64,000 bases of DNA from AC-32 sp963746155 (lineage in GTDB: Bacteria; Actinomycetota; Thermoleophilia; Gaiellales; Gaiellaceae). Made by a program: the position numbers and the translations under genes. How positions within the stretch are numbered: the first letter of the stretch is position 1; each line of letters begins with the position of its first letter. Where the stretch lies: NCBI GenBank assembly GCA_963746155.1, contig CAVVAB010000012.1, positions 310,001-374,000 of the forward strand, given 5' to 3'. The notes under the pieces are model-generated. The model was not told the origin of the DNA. It worked only from the letters and a program-made list of their open reading frames with translations, and did no database searches. Below are positions 8,651 to 18,142 of the stretch, in pieces.

Positions 8651-9612
8651 CGGACGTGCCCCTCCTCGAAGCCGACTTCCTGCTCGATCTTCAGCTGCCG
8701 CGAGCGGACGAGTGGCCCGATCAGCCATGGCGCCAGGCGCATGACGCGCGCCTTCCGGAGGAGCGCGGGCTCGCTCGGGCAGAGAGCGGCCGCGCCGCGA
8801 TAGCTCCTCGCAGCCTCGCGGTAACGGCGGTCGCGCAGCGCCTCGTCGCCGCGGCGGCCGAGCTCCGCCGGTCCGGGGCCGGAGCGGCGCTTGTCGAGGT
8901 ACGCGCGCTCCTCGGCCCGCAGGTCGTGGCGCGCGGCGGCCTTGCGCAGGACGGCGGCGGCGTTCTCGTCCATGCGCTCGGGCTCGGCGGACAGGCTGCT
9001 CGTCCCCCAGCGGTAGAGCGCGAGCGGCTCGGGCTGGAGCGAGACCGTGTGGCCCGCGTAGACCGCGCGCAGCCAGAAGTCCCAGTCCTCGGCGACCTCG
9101 AGCCCGGTGTCGAACGGCCCGATCTCGTCGGCCAGCGCCTTCGGGAAGAGCGACATCGTCGAGACGAAGTTCTGCTCGAGGATCGCGAGCCGCTGGCGCT
9201 CCGGCTTCGGGAAGCGGCCCTTGTAGCGCGTGCGCGACGGGTGGATCCCGCCTGGAAAGAGCCAGTAGCAGTTCGAGGTCGCGATCCCGCCGTTCGGCTC
9301 GTGGATCGCGAGCAGCGCCTCGAGGTGGCGCGGGAGCAGGACGTCGTCTGCGTCGCAGAACGCGATCAGGTCCCCCTGCGCCTCGGCCAGGCCCCGGTTC
9401 CGCGCGGCGGCGACGCCTGCGTTCGGCTGCGAGACGACCCGGACCGGGCCCTCGAACGCCGCCGCGACCGCACCCGTGGCGTCGCGCGAGCCGTCGTCGA
9501 CCACGACGACCTCGAGGTCGTCGTACGTCTGCGAGAGGACCGACGAGATCGCCCCGCCGACGGTCTCGGCCGCATCGTACGCCGGGATCACGACGGAGAC
9601 GCGCGGGGTCAC
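8647..9612 (-). CDS. Family 2 glycosyltransferase
   Basis: A 321-residue GT-A transferase that adds a sugar from a nucleotide donor to the growing lipid-linked polysaccharide. It opens with VSVVIPAYDAAETV, has VVVVDDGSRDAT near residue 40, the metal-binding CDADD near residue 97, and EDWDFWLRA near 190, the usual acceptor-side acidic motif. The C-terminal 90 residues are helical (basic, Arg-rich). GTG 9612 overlaps the upstream stop as GTGA, and its own stop overlaps the phosphatase start, so it is translationally coupled at both ends. Donor and linkage cannot be inferred. Confidence 0.88.
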   Translation of the reverse strand: MTPRVSVVIPAYDAAETVGGAISSVLSQTYDDLEVVVVDDGSRDATGAVAAAFEGPVRVVSQPNAGVAAARNRGLAEAQGDLIAFCDADDVLLPRHLEALLAIHEPNGGIATSNCYWLFPGGIHPSRTRYKGRFPKPERQRLAILEQNFVSTMSLFPKALADEIGPFDTGLEVAEDWDFWLRAVYAGHTVSLQPEPLALYRWGTSSLSAEPERMDENAAAVLRKAAARHDLRAEERAYLDKRRSGPGPAELGRRGDEALRDRRYREAARSYRGAAALCPSEPALLRKARVMRLAPWLIGPLVRSRQLKIEQEVGFEEGHVR

Positions 9613-10658
9613 CGGAGGCCCTCGTACAGGCGCAGGAACCCCTCGACGAGCTTCTCGTCCGAGCCCGCGCCCTCGACCTTGCGGCCGGCTCCGGCGAGCC
9701 GGGCGGCGAGCCCTGGGTCGTCCAGGACGCGGCGCAGGGCGGCGGCCAGCGCCTCGGGCTCTTCGGGGACGAGCAGCGCATCCTGCCCGTCGACGACGAG
9801 CTCGCGCACGCCGCGGACGTCCGTCGCCACGAGCGGCGTCCCCGACGCGAGCGCCTCGAGCGCCGTCAGCGGGAGCCCTTCCCAGCGTGACGGGAGGACG
9901 ACCACGTCGGCCGCGCCCATCAGCGCGCGGGCGTCGGGACGCAGTCCCGCGAAGACGACCCGATCGGCGACGCCGCTCTCCTCGGCGGTGCGCTCCAGAG
10001 ACCCGCGAAACGGCCCGTCTCCGGCGATCACAAGCGTCGTCTCGGGAACCTCGGTGAGCGCCCGGATCGCGAGTGCGTGGTTCTTCTGCTCCACGAGCCT
10101 CCCGACCGCGAGAACGAGGCGGTTCCCGCGCGCGATCTCCCACTCGCGCTCCAGCTCGGCGCGGTCCGCGGGAGGCGGGGCGGGCCCGACCGCGTTCGGG
10201 ACTGTCGCGACCGGCGTGCAGCCGTGCTCCTCCAGCGCTGCGGCGACACCCGCGCCACAGGCGACCGGGGCGAGGCCCGCAACGCGAACCAGCCTGACGG
10301 TCGCGCGCCACTCGTCGTCGGCGCCTCCGTGCAGGCTGACGAGGCCCGGCGGTCGCGAGCCGCGCCGCGTGGCCAGGCCCGTCGCGAGGCCGATCACCGG
10401 GTTGTGTGCATGAATCACGTCGGGCCGCGAGTCGCGCACCGCCCGCCTCACCGCGCGAGTTGCGCCCGGGATGCGCCACGGCTTGCGCTGGACGAGCGGG
10501 AGCGGGTACGGCTCGGCGTCGAGCTCCGCGGCGAGCGGCCCGGGCGCAGCCGCGACGAACACCTCGTGGCCGGTCTCGCGGGCGCCGCGGTAGGCCGAGA
10601 CGAGGATTCGCTCCGCGCCGCCGGTGCCGAGCTCCTGGATCACGTGGAGGATCCGCAC
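9609..10658 (-). CDS. Family 4 glycosyltransferase
   Basis: A 349-residue GT-B retaining transferase. The N-terminal domain begins ILHVIQELGTGGAERILV, with the glycine-rich acceptor loop, and continues with the VIHAHNPV segment near residue 80. The C-terminal nucleotide-sugar domain has LAVGRLVEQKNHALAIRAL, VIAGDGPF, and the E-X7-E region PSRWEGLPLTALEALASGTP. GTG 10658 lies inside the end of the preceding glycosyltransferase (overlap 19 bases) and its stop overlaps the next GTG by GTGA. It acts at the cytoplasmic membrane face. Confidence 0.9.
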   Translation of the reverse strand: MRILHVIQELGTGGAERILVSAYRGARETGHEVFVAAAPGPLAAELDAEPYPLPLVQRKPWRIPGATRAVRRAVRDSRPDVIHAHNPVIGLATGLATRRGSRPPGLVSLHGGADDEWRATVRLVRVAGLAPVACGAGVAAALEEHGCTPVATVPNAVGPAPPPADRAELEREWEIARGNRLVLAVGRLVEQKNHALAIRALTEVPETTLVIAGDGPFRGSLERTAEESGVADRVVFAGLRPDARALMGAADVVVLPSRWEGLPLTALEALASGTPLVATDVRGVRELVVDGQDALLVPEEPEALAAALRRVLDDPGLAARLAGAGRKVEGAGSDEKLVEGFLRLYEGLR

Positions 10659-11749
10659 AGCTCCTCGTAGAGCGCGACCGTCCGCCGCGCGGTCGCTTCC
10701 GGCGAGAACTGCTCGATCGCACGCTCGCGCCCCTTCTCGCCCAGCTCTCGCCGCCGCTCGGGGCTCCCGGCCAGCGCGTCGAGCGCCTCCGCGAGCGCGA
10801 CCGGCCGCTCCGGGTCGACCAGGATTCCCGTCTCGCCGTCGACCACGAGCTCCGGGATGCCGCCCACGCGCGTGCCGACCACCGGCAGCCCGGCGGCCAT
10901 CGCCTCGAGGACGGACAGCGGCAGGTTGTCGGCGCGCGACGGCTGGACGAGCACGTCGAGCCCCGCGAGCCGCTCGCGGAGATCCGGGACGAAGCCGAAG
11001 AACGTCGCGTCGACCTCGCTCTCCCGCGCCTGCCGCTCGAGCTCCTCGCGCAGCGAGCCCGTTCCGTAGATCTCCAGCCGCAAGGGCGCGCGGACGAGGC
11101 GGGCCGCGGCGAGCAGGACGTCGATGCCCTTCCAGTACTCGAGGTTCGCGGCGGCTCCGGCGACGAGCACCTCGCCCGGCGGTGCCGGTCCGTTCGCCGA
11201 GCCTGCCTCGACGCCGAGCGGGATCACGTGCAGCCGCGGCTCGGGGAAGCCGTGCGCCAGCATGAAGTCGGCCATCGCCTGCGAGGGGGTCACGACGTGG
11301 CCGAGGCGCGCCAGCCCGGCCTCGACGGGCAGGTAGCCGTGCAGGAGCCATTCCTTCCGCACGCGCGAGACGTCGGGTGGGTCGGGCGCGTCGTCGCGGC
11401 CGATCCGCGCAGCGATCTCCTCTGGCATCCCGTGCAGCGTGTGCACGACCCGCGCGTGGCGCAGCCGGCCGACGAGCCGCCCGAAGAGCCCGGCCCGGCG
11501 GTCCTGCGTGTGGACGAGGTCGGCTCCCTCCAGGCGAGGCCAGAGCGCGGCCGCGCCGGCAACGTCGAGCTTGTGTCCCATCGGCACGGCTTCCGCCGCC
11601 ACGCCGAGCCCGCGGAAGCTCTCGACGAGCTCCTCGCTCCCGCAGAGCACCAGCACGTCCACGCCCTCCCCGGCGACCAGCGGCGCGAGCTGCCTCAGGT
11701 GCGTGATCGGCCCGCCGCGCTCGATCGTCGAGACGTAGACGACCCTCAT
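10640..11749 (-). CDS. Family 4 glycosyltransferase
   Basis: A 369-residue GT-B transferase, a second member in the same operon. It starts MRVVYVSTIERGGPITHLRQ (acceptor loop GGPITH), has DLVHTQDRRAG near residue 80 and HTLHGMPEE near 105. The donor domain shows LEYWKGIDVLLAAARL and the E-X7-E motif SRADNLPLSVLEAMAAGLP. ATG 11749 overlaps the polymerase stop (ATGA). The 19-base overlap with the next gene indicates coupled translation. It is only distantly similar to its neighbour, so it probably uses another sugar. Confidence 0.9.
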   Translation of the reverse strand: MRVVYVSTIERGGPITHLRQLAPLVAGEGVDVLVLCGSEELVESFRGLGVAAEAVPMGHKLDVAGAAALWPRLEGADLVHTQDRRAGLFGRLVGRLRHARVVHTLHGMPEEIAARIGRDDAPDPPDVSRVRKEWLLHGYLPVEAGLARLGHVVTPSQAMADFMLAHGFPEPRLHVIPLGVEAGSANGPAPPGEVLVAGAAANLEYWKGIDVLLAAARLVRAPLRLEIYGTGSLREELERQARESEVDATFFGFVPDLRERLAGLDVLVQPSRADNLPLSVLEAMAAGLPVVGTRVGGIPELVVDGETGILVDPERPVALAEALDALAGSPERRRELGEKGRERAIEQFSPEATARRTVALYEELCGSST

Positions 11750-13102
11750 CCGGGCTCGGGCGCGGCCTCGTGGCGGCGCTGCCCGTCGACCCAGATCGCG
11801 CCCGTCAGGCCGCCGACCAGCCAGAACGGCAGGAAGTACTGCTCCGAGAGGAACATGGCGCTGACGATCGCGATCGTCAGCGAGATCCGTAACGCCTGGA
11901 CGAAGGCGGGGTCGCCGTAGCCGAGGCGCAGCTCGGCCGTCAGGCGCGTGAAGGACAGCACCAGGTAGAGCGCGAGCAGGCACATCGCCGCGATCCCGAG
12001 CTCGGCCGCCACGTCGAGGAGCGCGTTGTGCGCGACCGTCAGCGTGAGGGAGCCCACGGGCCAGCCCGGTCAGCTTGTTGTAGAAGAACTGGAAGTTCCC
12101 CGGCCCGACGCCGAGCAGCGGATGGTCGGTCGCGAGCCTCCCGGCGGCGTCCCAGGCCTGCAGCCGCGTCGTCTCGTTCTCCTGCGCGACCTGCTGCTTG
12201 AGGAACAGCGCCTGATGGAACCGCTGTGGGTTGCTGTGGATCACGAGCACGGTGGCGATCACTCCGAGCGCTCCCGCGGTCAGCACGACCTTTAGACGGC
12301 GCCGGTCGGTGAGCACGAAGACGAGGAATCCCGCGGCGATCCCGACGAGGGCGCCGCGCGACAAGCTGAGCAGGATCGCGGCCGAGCTCAGCCCGATCGC
12401 TCCGAGCACGACCACGCGCTGAAGCAGCCGCGAGCCGCTCAGGAGGAAGAACATCAGCGGCAGCGAGGTGGCGAGGATGAACGCGAAGTCGTTCTGGTTG
12501 CCGTGCGGCAGTGTTGCCAGTGTCTCGTTGCCGGACCGGTATTCGTAGATCCCGACGACGGCGGCGATCGAGCAGCCGATCGCCAGCGTCCACGCGATCC
12601 GGCGCTGCAGGATCCGGTCGCCTCCGAACTGCGTGACGATCACGTAGATGATCGCGAAGCTGGCATAGCGCGTCGTGGTGGTGACGGCGGCGGTGCTGTC
12701 GTAGGCCTGCAGGGTCGAGAAGAGCGCCAGCGCGAGGATCCCGAGCACGAGCGCCTGGCCGCGCTCGAAGGCGATCACCCGGTTCTGACGAGCGACGGTG
12801 AGGGCGAAGCTCGCGAGGCAGAGGGCGCCGGCGACCTTGGTCAGGGGAATGCCGGCCGGGCCGGTCTCCCAGAGGCCCTCGAGCGGCGCAGTCGCGACCA
12901 CGAGCAGGATCGCGAAGTCGGTCCGGAGCAGGAAGACGGCGACCACACCCGCCCCGAGAACGATGAGCAAGGCATCCGCGGGGCGGAGGACCGCCGAGAG
13001 CGCGAGCAGGCCCGCGACGAGTGAGAGCCCGAGCAGGCCAAGGACCTCGACAGGATCCCAACGGAGCCGTCCGGCGACTGCCTCGGCGCGTCCGGCGAGC
13101 AC
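11746..13102 (-). CDS. O-antigen polymerase/ligase (Wzy-like) (one +1 frame disruption)
   Basis: A multi-spanning membrane protein of the Wzy/WaaL family that joins lipid-linked repeat units on the outer face of the membrane. It has about ten hydrophobic segments, the first near residues 20-55. The Wzy_C hallmark follows: HPLLGVGPGNFQFFYNKLTG before a large loop and TLTVAHNALLDVAAELGIAA after it. The frame from GTG 13102 breaks between these two pieces; skipping one base near 12060 rejoins them and the total becomes divisible by three (451 residues). It is the second gene of the operon, 4 bases after the BY-kinase stop, and overlaps the next ATG. Confidence 0.85.
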
Positions 13103-13106
13103 CGGC

Positions 13107-14478
13107 TCAGCGGCGGGCGGCGCCGCGCTTCTCGAGCCGGCGCGTGCGGAGCTTCTTGGTGGTCTCTTCCTCGTCGCTCGGCCGCACGTAGTAGCTCGAC
13201 GTGCTGACCTCGCCCGAGTGGTTGAGCACGCAGGCCGTGAGCTTGACCGAGATCAGGTCGAGCCTCTCGACCGCCGTGCGGACGTGGCGGCGCAGCGCGG
13301 TTCCGGCCCTGGCGACGAGCAGCGTCGCATCCGCGTGCCGTGCCACGATCCTCGCGTCGCTGATCGGGATCAGCGGCGTCGAGTCGATCACGATCGTGTC
13401 GTACTCCCGCTCGAGCCGGTCGAGCAGCACGGGGAACGCGCCGGTCAGCAGCTCGCCCGGGATCGGCCGCGCGCCGGCCGCCGACGAGGACCTCGAGCCC
13501 GTCCGGCGTCGCGTGAAGGGCCTTCTCGAACGGCACCTCGTCGTAGAGGACGTCGATCAGCCCGGGCGAGTCGGGGAGGGACAGCAGCTCCGCGATCCGG
13601 CCGCGCCGCAGGTCGGCGTCGATCAGCAGCGTGCGCGTCCCCGAGCGCGCCAGCGTCGCGGCGAGCCCGAAGGCGACGGTCGTCTTGCCGTGGCTCCCGT
13701 CGGGGCTCGTGACGACGATCGAGCGGATCGTGTCGTCGGTGAAGAGGAGGTTCGTGCGCAGGTCGCGCAGCGCCTCGGCCACCATCCGCAGCCGCGGGTC
13801 GGCTGCGAGGTCCTCGGCGGAGTGCATCTTCAGGATCGCCGTCTCGGCCGGGATCTCGGCGTAGACCGGCGCGCCCGTGACCTTCGCCAGGTCGTCGGCG
13901 GTCTCGATCTTCGTCGTCAGGACCTCGCGCAGGATCGCCGCGCCGAGCCCGAGCCCGAGGCCGAGCAGCGTGGCGACGAACAGCGTCAGCTTCGTGCGCG
14001 GGAACACCGGCGAGGTCGGCAGCTCCGGCGGGTTGATCTCGGTGAGCTTGAGCGACTTGACCCCGACGCCGCCGTTGTCGACCCGGTCGAGAAGCGCCTG
14101 GGAGGCCGCGGCCGCGCTCATCTGCGCAAGCTCCTTGTCAGTGCTGCGCGCCTTGAGCTTGATGATCCCCGGTGCTGTGCCCTTGAACGTCTGCACCGAG
14201 ATGTCGGCCAGCGGCCGGCCCATCGACTGCTCCGCGCGCGAGAGGGTGCTGGCCGACGTGGCGACCTCCGCGTAGGACGGCATGACCTGGTCGAAGATCG
14301 TGAACAGCAGGAGGTTGTTGGTGTTGCCGACGGGCGTGAGCGTGAGCGTGGACGTCGACTCGTACTGGCGCGGGACGAGGATCGTCACCACGTAGGCGGG
14401 GATGACGACTGCGAGGGTGACGCAGATGATCAGCAGCTTCCGCTGCCAGAACACCCGCAAGAGTTCGTTGAGAGTCAC
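13107..14478 (-). CDS. Wzz-type chain-length regulator fused to BY-kinase (one +1 frame disruption)
   Basis: A polysaccharide co-polymerase with a cytoplasmic tyrosine-autokinase domain that controls chain length and export. A short cytoplasmic start leads to TM1 (about 15-35), a periplasmic-side Wzz domain, TM2 (about 163-183) and the kinase. Walker A SPDGSHGKTT is at about 258-267, Walker A' LLIDADLRRGR follows, and Walker B is IVIDSTPLI. The frame breaks near 13485, after EVLVG; skipping one base gives ARPIPGELLTGAFPVLLDRL and the rest, for 456 residues. The C-terminus has only one tyrosine pair (SSYYVRPS) instead of a long Tyr cluster. GTG 14478 is preferred over ATG 14565, which would overlap the divergent gene. 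Confidence 0.85.
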
Positions 14479-14490
14479 GATTTCAGGGTC

Positions 14491-14513
14491 GGTCGCAGCG
14501 AGTTGGTCGCAGC
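14491..14513. promoter_or_regulatory. Direct repeats in the divergent promoter region
   Basis: GGTCGCAGC occurs at 14491-14499 and again at 14505-14513, 14 bases apart start to start. They lie in the 74-base gap between the minus-strand polysaccharide operon (start 14478) and the plus-strand glycosyltransferase (start 14553). A regulator could bind here to control both directions. No protein partner is evident. Confidence 0.3.
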
Positions 14514-14552
14514 CACCTCGTTTCGGGCTTATCGAACAATACCCTTGCTTTC

Positions 14553-15650
14553 TTGAGTTCTCCACGCCGCCTCCTGGTCGCCGCGCAGCCGCTTGACGGC
14601 GGCGTTTCGAGCCATGTCGTCGCTCTCGTCGGCGCGCTTCCCGAGGGCCGGTTCGCGGTCGACGTCGCCTGTCCGCGGAGCTCCCTGACCTGGACGAGCC
14701 TCGAGGGGAGGCCCGGAGTCGAGCTGCACGCGATCGAGCCGCACCGGCGGCCTGCTCCGGGGGACGTGCGCTCGCTGCAGATGCTGCAGCGGCTGGCTTC
14801 CCGGGCCGACGTGATCCACGTCCACTCGGCGAAGGCCGGGTTCCTCGGGCGGCTCGCCGCGTTTGCGCGCGGCCGGAAGCGCTCGTGCGTGTTCACGCCG
14901 CACGGCTGGTCGTTCTGGGCCGCGGACGGCGTGGAGGGGCAGCTCTACCGCCGGCTCGAGCGGCTCGCCGCGCACTGGTGCGGCGCGATCGTCGCTCTCT
15001 CCGGCGACGAGCGCGAGGCGGGCCTCGCGGCCGGGGTTGGGCGGGTGGACCAGTACCGCGTGATCCCGAACGGGGTCGAGCTCGAGCGCTTCGCGCTGCC
15101 GCGCGCTCCGGTCCGCGGAAGGATCCTGATGGTCGGCCGGCTGGCTCCCCCGAAGCGGCCGGACCTCGCGTTGCGCGCGCTTGCGGCTGTGCGCGCCGAG
15201 ATCCCGGAGGCCGAGCTGCACGTGGTCGGCGACGGGCCGCTGCGCGCCGACGCCGAGCAGCTCGCGGCGCAGCTCGGGGTCACCGGCGCGGCGCGGTTCC
15301 TCGGCTACCGGGAGGACGTGCCCGGGCTCCTCGCCGAGGCGGAGTGCGCGCTGCTCGCGAGCGACTACGAGGGCTGCCCGCTCGCCGTCGTCGAGGCGAT
15401 GGCCGCCGGAGTCGCGGTCGTCGCGACCGAGGCCGGGGGCGTCGGCGAGCTCGTCGAGCAGGGCCGGACGGGCGCGCTCGGGGCTCACGGCGACGCGGAG
15501 GGGCTCGCCTCGGCGCTTCGGAACGTCCTCGCCGACCCGGCCCGAGCCTCGCAACTTGGCGCGCAAGGGCGTCGCGTGGCGGAGGAGAGGCTCTCGCTGG
15601 AGCACATGGTTGAGCGGCTCACCTCGCTCTACGACCAGGTTTCCGCTTGA
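14553..15650 (+). CDS. Family 4 glycosyltransferase
   Basis: A 365-residue GT-B transferase starting at TTG 14553. Its acceptor loop is AAQPLDGGVSSHVVAL, followed by VIHVHSAKAGFLGRLAAF near residue 90 and the FTPHGWSFWAADG loop near 112, both characteristic of capsule and exopolysaccharide GT4 enzymes. The donor domain has LMVGRLAPPKRPDLALRAL and SDYEGCPLAVVEAMAAGVAV with the E-X7-E pair. It is transcribed divergently from the main polysaccharide operon and is followed 50 bases later by the hydrolase-like gene. Confidence 0.9.
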   Translation: MSSPRRLLVAAQPLDGGVSSHVVALVGALPEGRFAVDVACPRSSLTWTSLEGRPGVELHAIEPHRRPAPGDVRSLQMLQRLASRADVIHVHSAKAGFLGRLAAFARGRKRSCVFTPHGWSFWAADGVEGQLYRRLERLAAHWCGAIVALSGDEREAGLAAGVGRVDQYRVIPNGVELERFALPRAPVRGRILMVGRLAPPKRPDLALRALAAVRAEIPEAELHVVGDGPLRADAEQLAAQLGVTGAARFLGYREDVPGLLAEAECALLASDYEGCPLAVVEAMAAGVAVVATEAGGVGELVEQGRTGALGAHGDAEGLASALRNVLADPARASQLGAQGRRVAEERLSLEHMVERLTSLYDQVSA

Positions 15651-15700
15651 TGCCTCGAACGAGGGACGCCCTTCGAACATAGGCCGACGATGCAACCCGC

Positions 15701-17002
15701 GTGGACGGCACTCGTTCACGTCGTGTTCTCGTCCTTGCCGCCGCCGTCGTCGTGCTCCTTCTTCCGGGCACCGGCCGGCAGCTGCCTGCACGCGCGGCAG
15801 GCCCGGCCCAGGCGAGCATCGCCACGTTGCGGATCTGTACCGGCTGCGTCCAGAAGGGCGGCAACCTCGCGCGCTACCGCTACGTGATCCTGAACTCGTG
15901 GGAGGCGCCGCTGATCCCGGCGCTGAAGGCGCGCAACCCCGGGCTCAAGGCGCTCGTCTACAGGGACCTCTCGTTCAGCGTCTCCGACGGCTGCGACAAC
16001 GGGACCGGCGGCGTCGGCTACTGCGCGGCGAACGCGAGCCACCCGGAGTGGTTCCTCACCGACACGGGAGGCAAGCGGCTCAACGCGTCGGGATACCCGG
16101 ACGCCTGGATGATGGACGTGGGCAACCCGGGCTACCAGGCCGCCTGGCTCTCGAACGTCCTCTCCGGCCTGCGGGCCGGCGGCTGGGACGGGGTCTTCAT
16201 GGACGACACCAACGCCGACATGGGCTGGCACCTCGGCGGCCGCACGATCGCGCGCTACCCGACCGCGGCTGCGTGGCGTTCCGCGACGCGGAGCATGCTC
16301 TCGAAGGTCGGCCCGGCCCTCATCTCGGCCGGCTTCCTCGCCGTTCCGAACGTCTCGACGCCGTGGGCCGCCGACTACGACGCGCAGGCGACCTGGAGCG
16401 ACTGGCTCCGGTTCACGTCGGGCGCGGCGCAGGAGTACTACGGCAAGTGGGGCATGGGCAGCTCGGGCTGGTTCGCCGGTAACGACTGGACGTACCGGCA
16501 GCGGTTCCAGGAGCTCACGGAGCAGGCGGGCAAGATCTTCCTCGGCATCACCTACGCGCCCCGCGGAGACAAGCGGACGATGGCCTGGGCACGCGCGAAC
16601 TTCCTCCTCTTCGACCAGCCGGCCAACGGGGGCGCGCTCGTCTTCGAGTTCACCGATCCCGAGGCGCAGGATCCGTACTCGTCGGCCTGGACGGCGGACG
16701 TCGGCACTCCGCTCGGGCCTCGGTTCAAGGCCGGCGCCGCCTGGAGGCGCAACTTCTCGGACGGGACGGTGGTCGTGAACCCGACCTCGTCGTCCCTGAC
16801 CGTCCGGCTCGACCGGCCGTACGTGCGCGACGACGGGAAGACCACGACGTCGGTCAAGCTCGGGCCGACCAGCGGCGCGATCCTTCGCTCAGCCGTCGAG
16901 GCGCGGGCCGCGTACTTCGTTCCGTCCGCGAAGCGCGCCCGCCTCGCGCGGAAGCACGCGGCGCGGCTCCTGCGCGTCAGGCACGCGCGGCACCGGCACT
17001 AG
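15701..17002 (+). CDS. Secreted GHL15-like putative glycoside hydrolase
   Basis: A 433-residue exported protein. A basic start (RSRR) and hydrophobic run (residues 9-24) form a signal peptide. The body resembles the TIM-barrel GHL15 family: YRYVILNSWEAPLIPALK, NPGLKALVYRDLS, then AWMMDVGNPGYQAAWL and the key acidic strand GWDGVFMDDTN near residue 170, and later FLAVPNVS and FLGITYAP. A beta domain (residues 345-405) follows, and the tail is strongly basic. Inside a polysaccharide locus it may trim or release the polymer; the substrate is unknown. Its end overlaps the converging glycosyltransferase by 26 bases. Confidence 0.65.
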   Translation: MDGTRSRRVLVLAAAVVVLLLPGTGRQLPARAAGPAQASIATLRICTGCVQKGGNLARYRYVILNSWEAPLIPALKARNPGLKALVYRDLSFSVSDGCDNGTGGVGYCAANASHPEWFLTDTGGKRLNASGYPDAWMMDVGNPGYQAAWLSNVLSGLRAGGWDGVFMDDTNADMGWHLGGRTIARYPTAAAWRSATRSMLSKVGPALISAGFLAVPNVSTPWAADYDAQATWSDWLRFTSGAAQEYYGKWGMGSSGWFAGNDWTYRQRFQELTEQAGKIFLGITYAPRGDKRTMAWARANFLLFDQPANGGALVFEFTDPEAQDPYSSAWTADVGTPLGPRFKAGAAWRRNFSDGTVVVNPTSSSLTVRLDRPYVRDDGKTTTSVKLGPTSGAILRSAVEARAAYFVPSAKRARLARKHAARLLRVRHARHRH

Positions 17003-18107
17003 CCATCCGCGCGTAGAGCTCGACGAGCGGCTCGGTCGCCGGGCCCGGCGAGAAGCGGCGCTCGAACTCGGCTCGCGCCGCCGCTCCACGCTCGCGCCTT
17101 GCCCGCGAGTCGGTCAGCAGCTCGGCCGCGGCCGCGGCGAGGGCTTCGGGCTCGGCGTGGACGACGACGCCGTCGCAGGGCGCGATCCCCTCTGCCCCGG
17201 CCGGGGTCGTCACGACCGGCACGCCGCTCCCGAGCGCCTCGAGCACCTTCACCTTCATCCCGCTCCCGCGCTCGAGCGGGAACAGGAGCACCGACAGCCG
17301 GTGGAAGAAATCGCGCGCGGATTCGACCTCTCCGACGAGCTCGACGTCCGGGGCGGGAGGGAGGCCGAGCCTCTCGGTTCCGCGGCCCGCGAGCACGAGC
17401 CTCGCCCCGGGCACCTGCACCCGCGGCCACACGTCCGCCAGCAGTGAGCGCATCGCCGCGGCCGTGGGCGCCCACTGCGCGGTGCCGATCAGCCCGGCCG
17501 TCGGCGGGCCATCGAGTGGCGCGGAGCGGTAGAGCGTGGGGTCGAGCGAGAGTGGGGCGACGACGACCTCCGCTTTGAGCGCGGCCTTCCTCAGCTCGTC
17601 GGCCACGAGCGGCGAGCTCGCGACGAGGTACCGGTGCCGCCGCACTGCCGCCCGCTCTGCGCGCGCCAGGTCGAGCACCTCGCGGAACTGCTTGCGCCAG
17701 GGCGCGCCGAGGCTCCGGTCGCGGCGGGCGAGGTAGTGGACGTGGACGAGCGACGGCGTGGCGAGGCCCTCGTCGCACCACGCCGTCTCGGTCTCCTCGA
17801 GGTGCACGACGTCCGCCTCGCGGGCGGCCTCGCGGACGAGGCCTGCGAACGGCTCGGCCGCGAGCTCGCCGACGGGCCGGCGGATGCGCTGCAGGCGCGC
17901 GCCGAAGGAGCCGGGCGGCTGGACGTCCACGACCTCGACAGGAAGGTCGGGCGGTACCTCGCCGGCGACGGAGAAGCTCCGGCGGGCCGCGATCGCCCGC
18001 ACGTCGATCCCGTGTCCCTGCAGCCCACGGATGAGCCCGATCGCCGTCTTCCCGGGAGCGCCGCCCTCCGGGAGCGGAGGCTGGGTCAGGACGAGCAGGA
18101 CGCGCAT
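16977..18107 (-). CDS. Family 4 glycosyltransferase
   Basis: A 376-residue GT-B enzyme. ATG 18107 begins MRVLLVLTQPPLPEGGAPGK, the usual first strand and acceptor loop; an upstream in-frame ATG exists at 18164 but would overlap the divergent gene's start. The middle has DVVHLEETETAWCD and the donor domain has GLIGTAQWAPTAAAM, VELVGEVESARDFF and ERGSGMKVKVLEALGSGVPV, a pattern typical of exopolysaccharide GT4 proteins with a degenerate first glutamate of E-X7-E. It is isolated between two plus-strand genes and lies only 36 bases from the divergent GT2 start. Confidence 0.85.
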   Translation of the reverse strand: MRVLLVLTQPPLPEGGAPGKTAIGLIRGLQGHGIDVRAIAARRSFSVAGEVPPDLPVEVVDVQPPGSFGARLQRIRRPVGELAAEPFAGLVREAAREADVVHLEETETAWCDEGLATPSLVHVHYLARRDRSLGAPWRKQFREVLDLARAERAAVRRHRYLVASSPLVADELRKAALKAEVVVAPLSLDPTLYRSAPLDGPPTAGLIGTAQWAPTAAAMRSLLADVWPRVQVPGARLVLAGRGTERLGLPPAPDVELVGEVESARDFFHRLSVLLFPLERGSGMKVKVLEALGSGVPVVTTPAGAEGIAPCDGVVVHAEPEALAAAAAELLTDSRARRERGAAARAEFERRFSPGPATEPLVELYARMASAGAARA

Positions 18108-18142
18108 CGCCGAATCCTCGCCCATACTGAGCGCGAGGTCTC

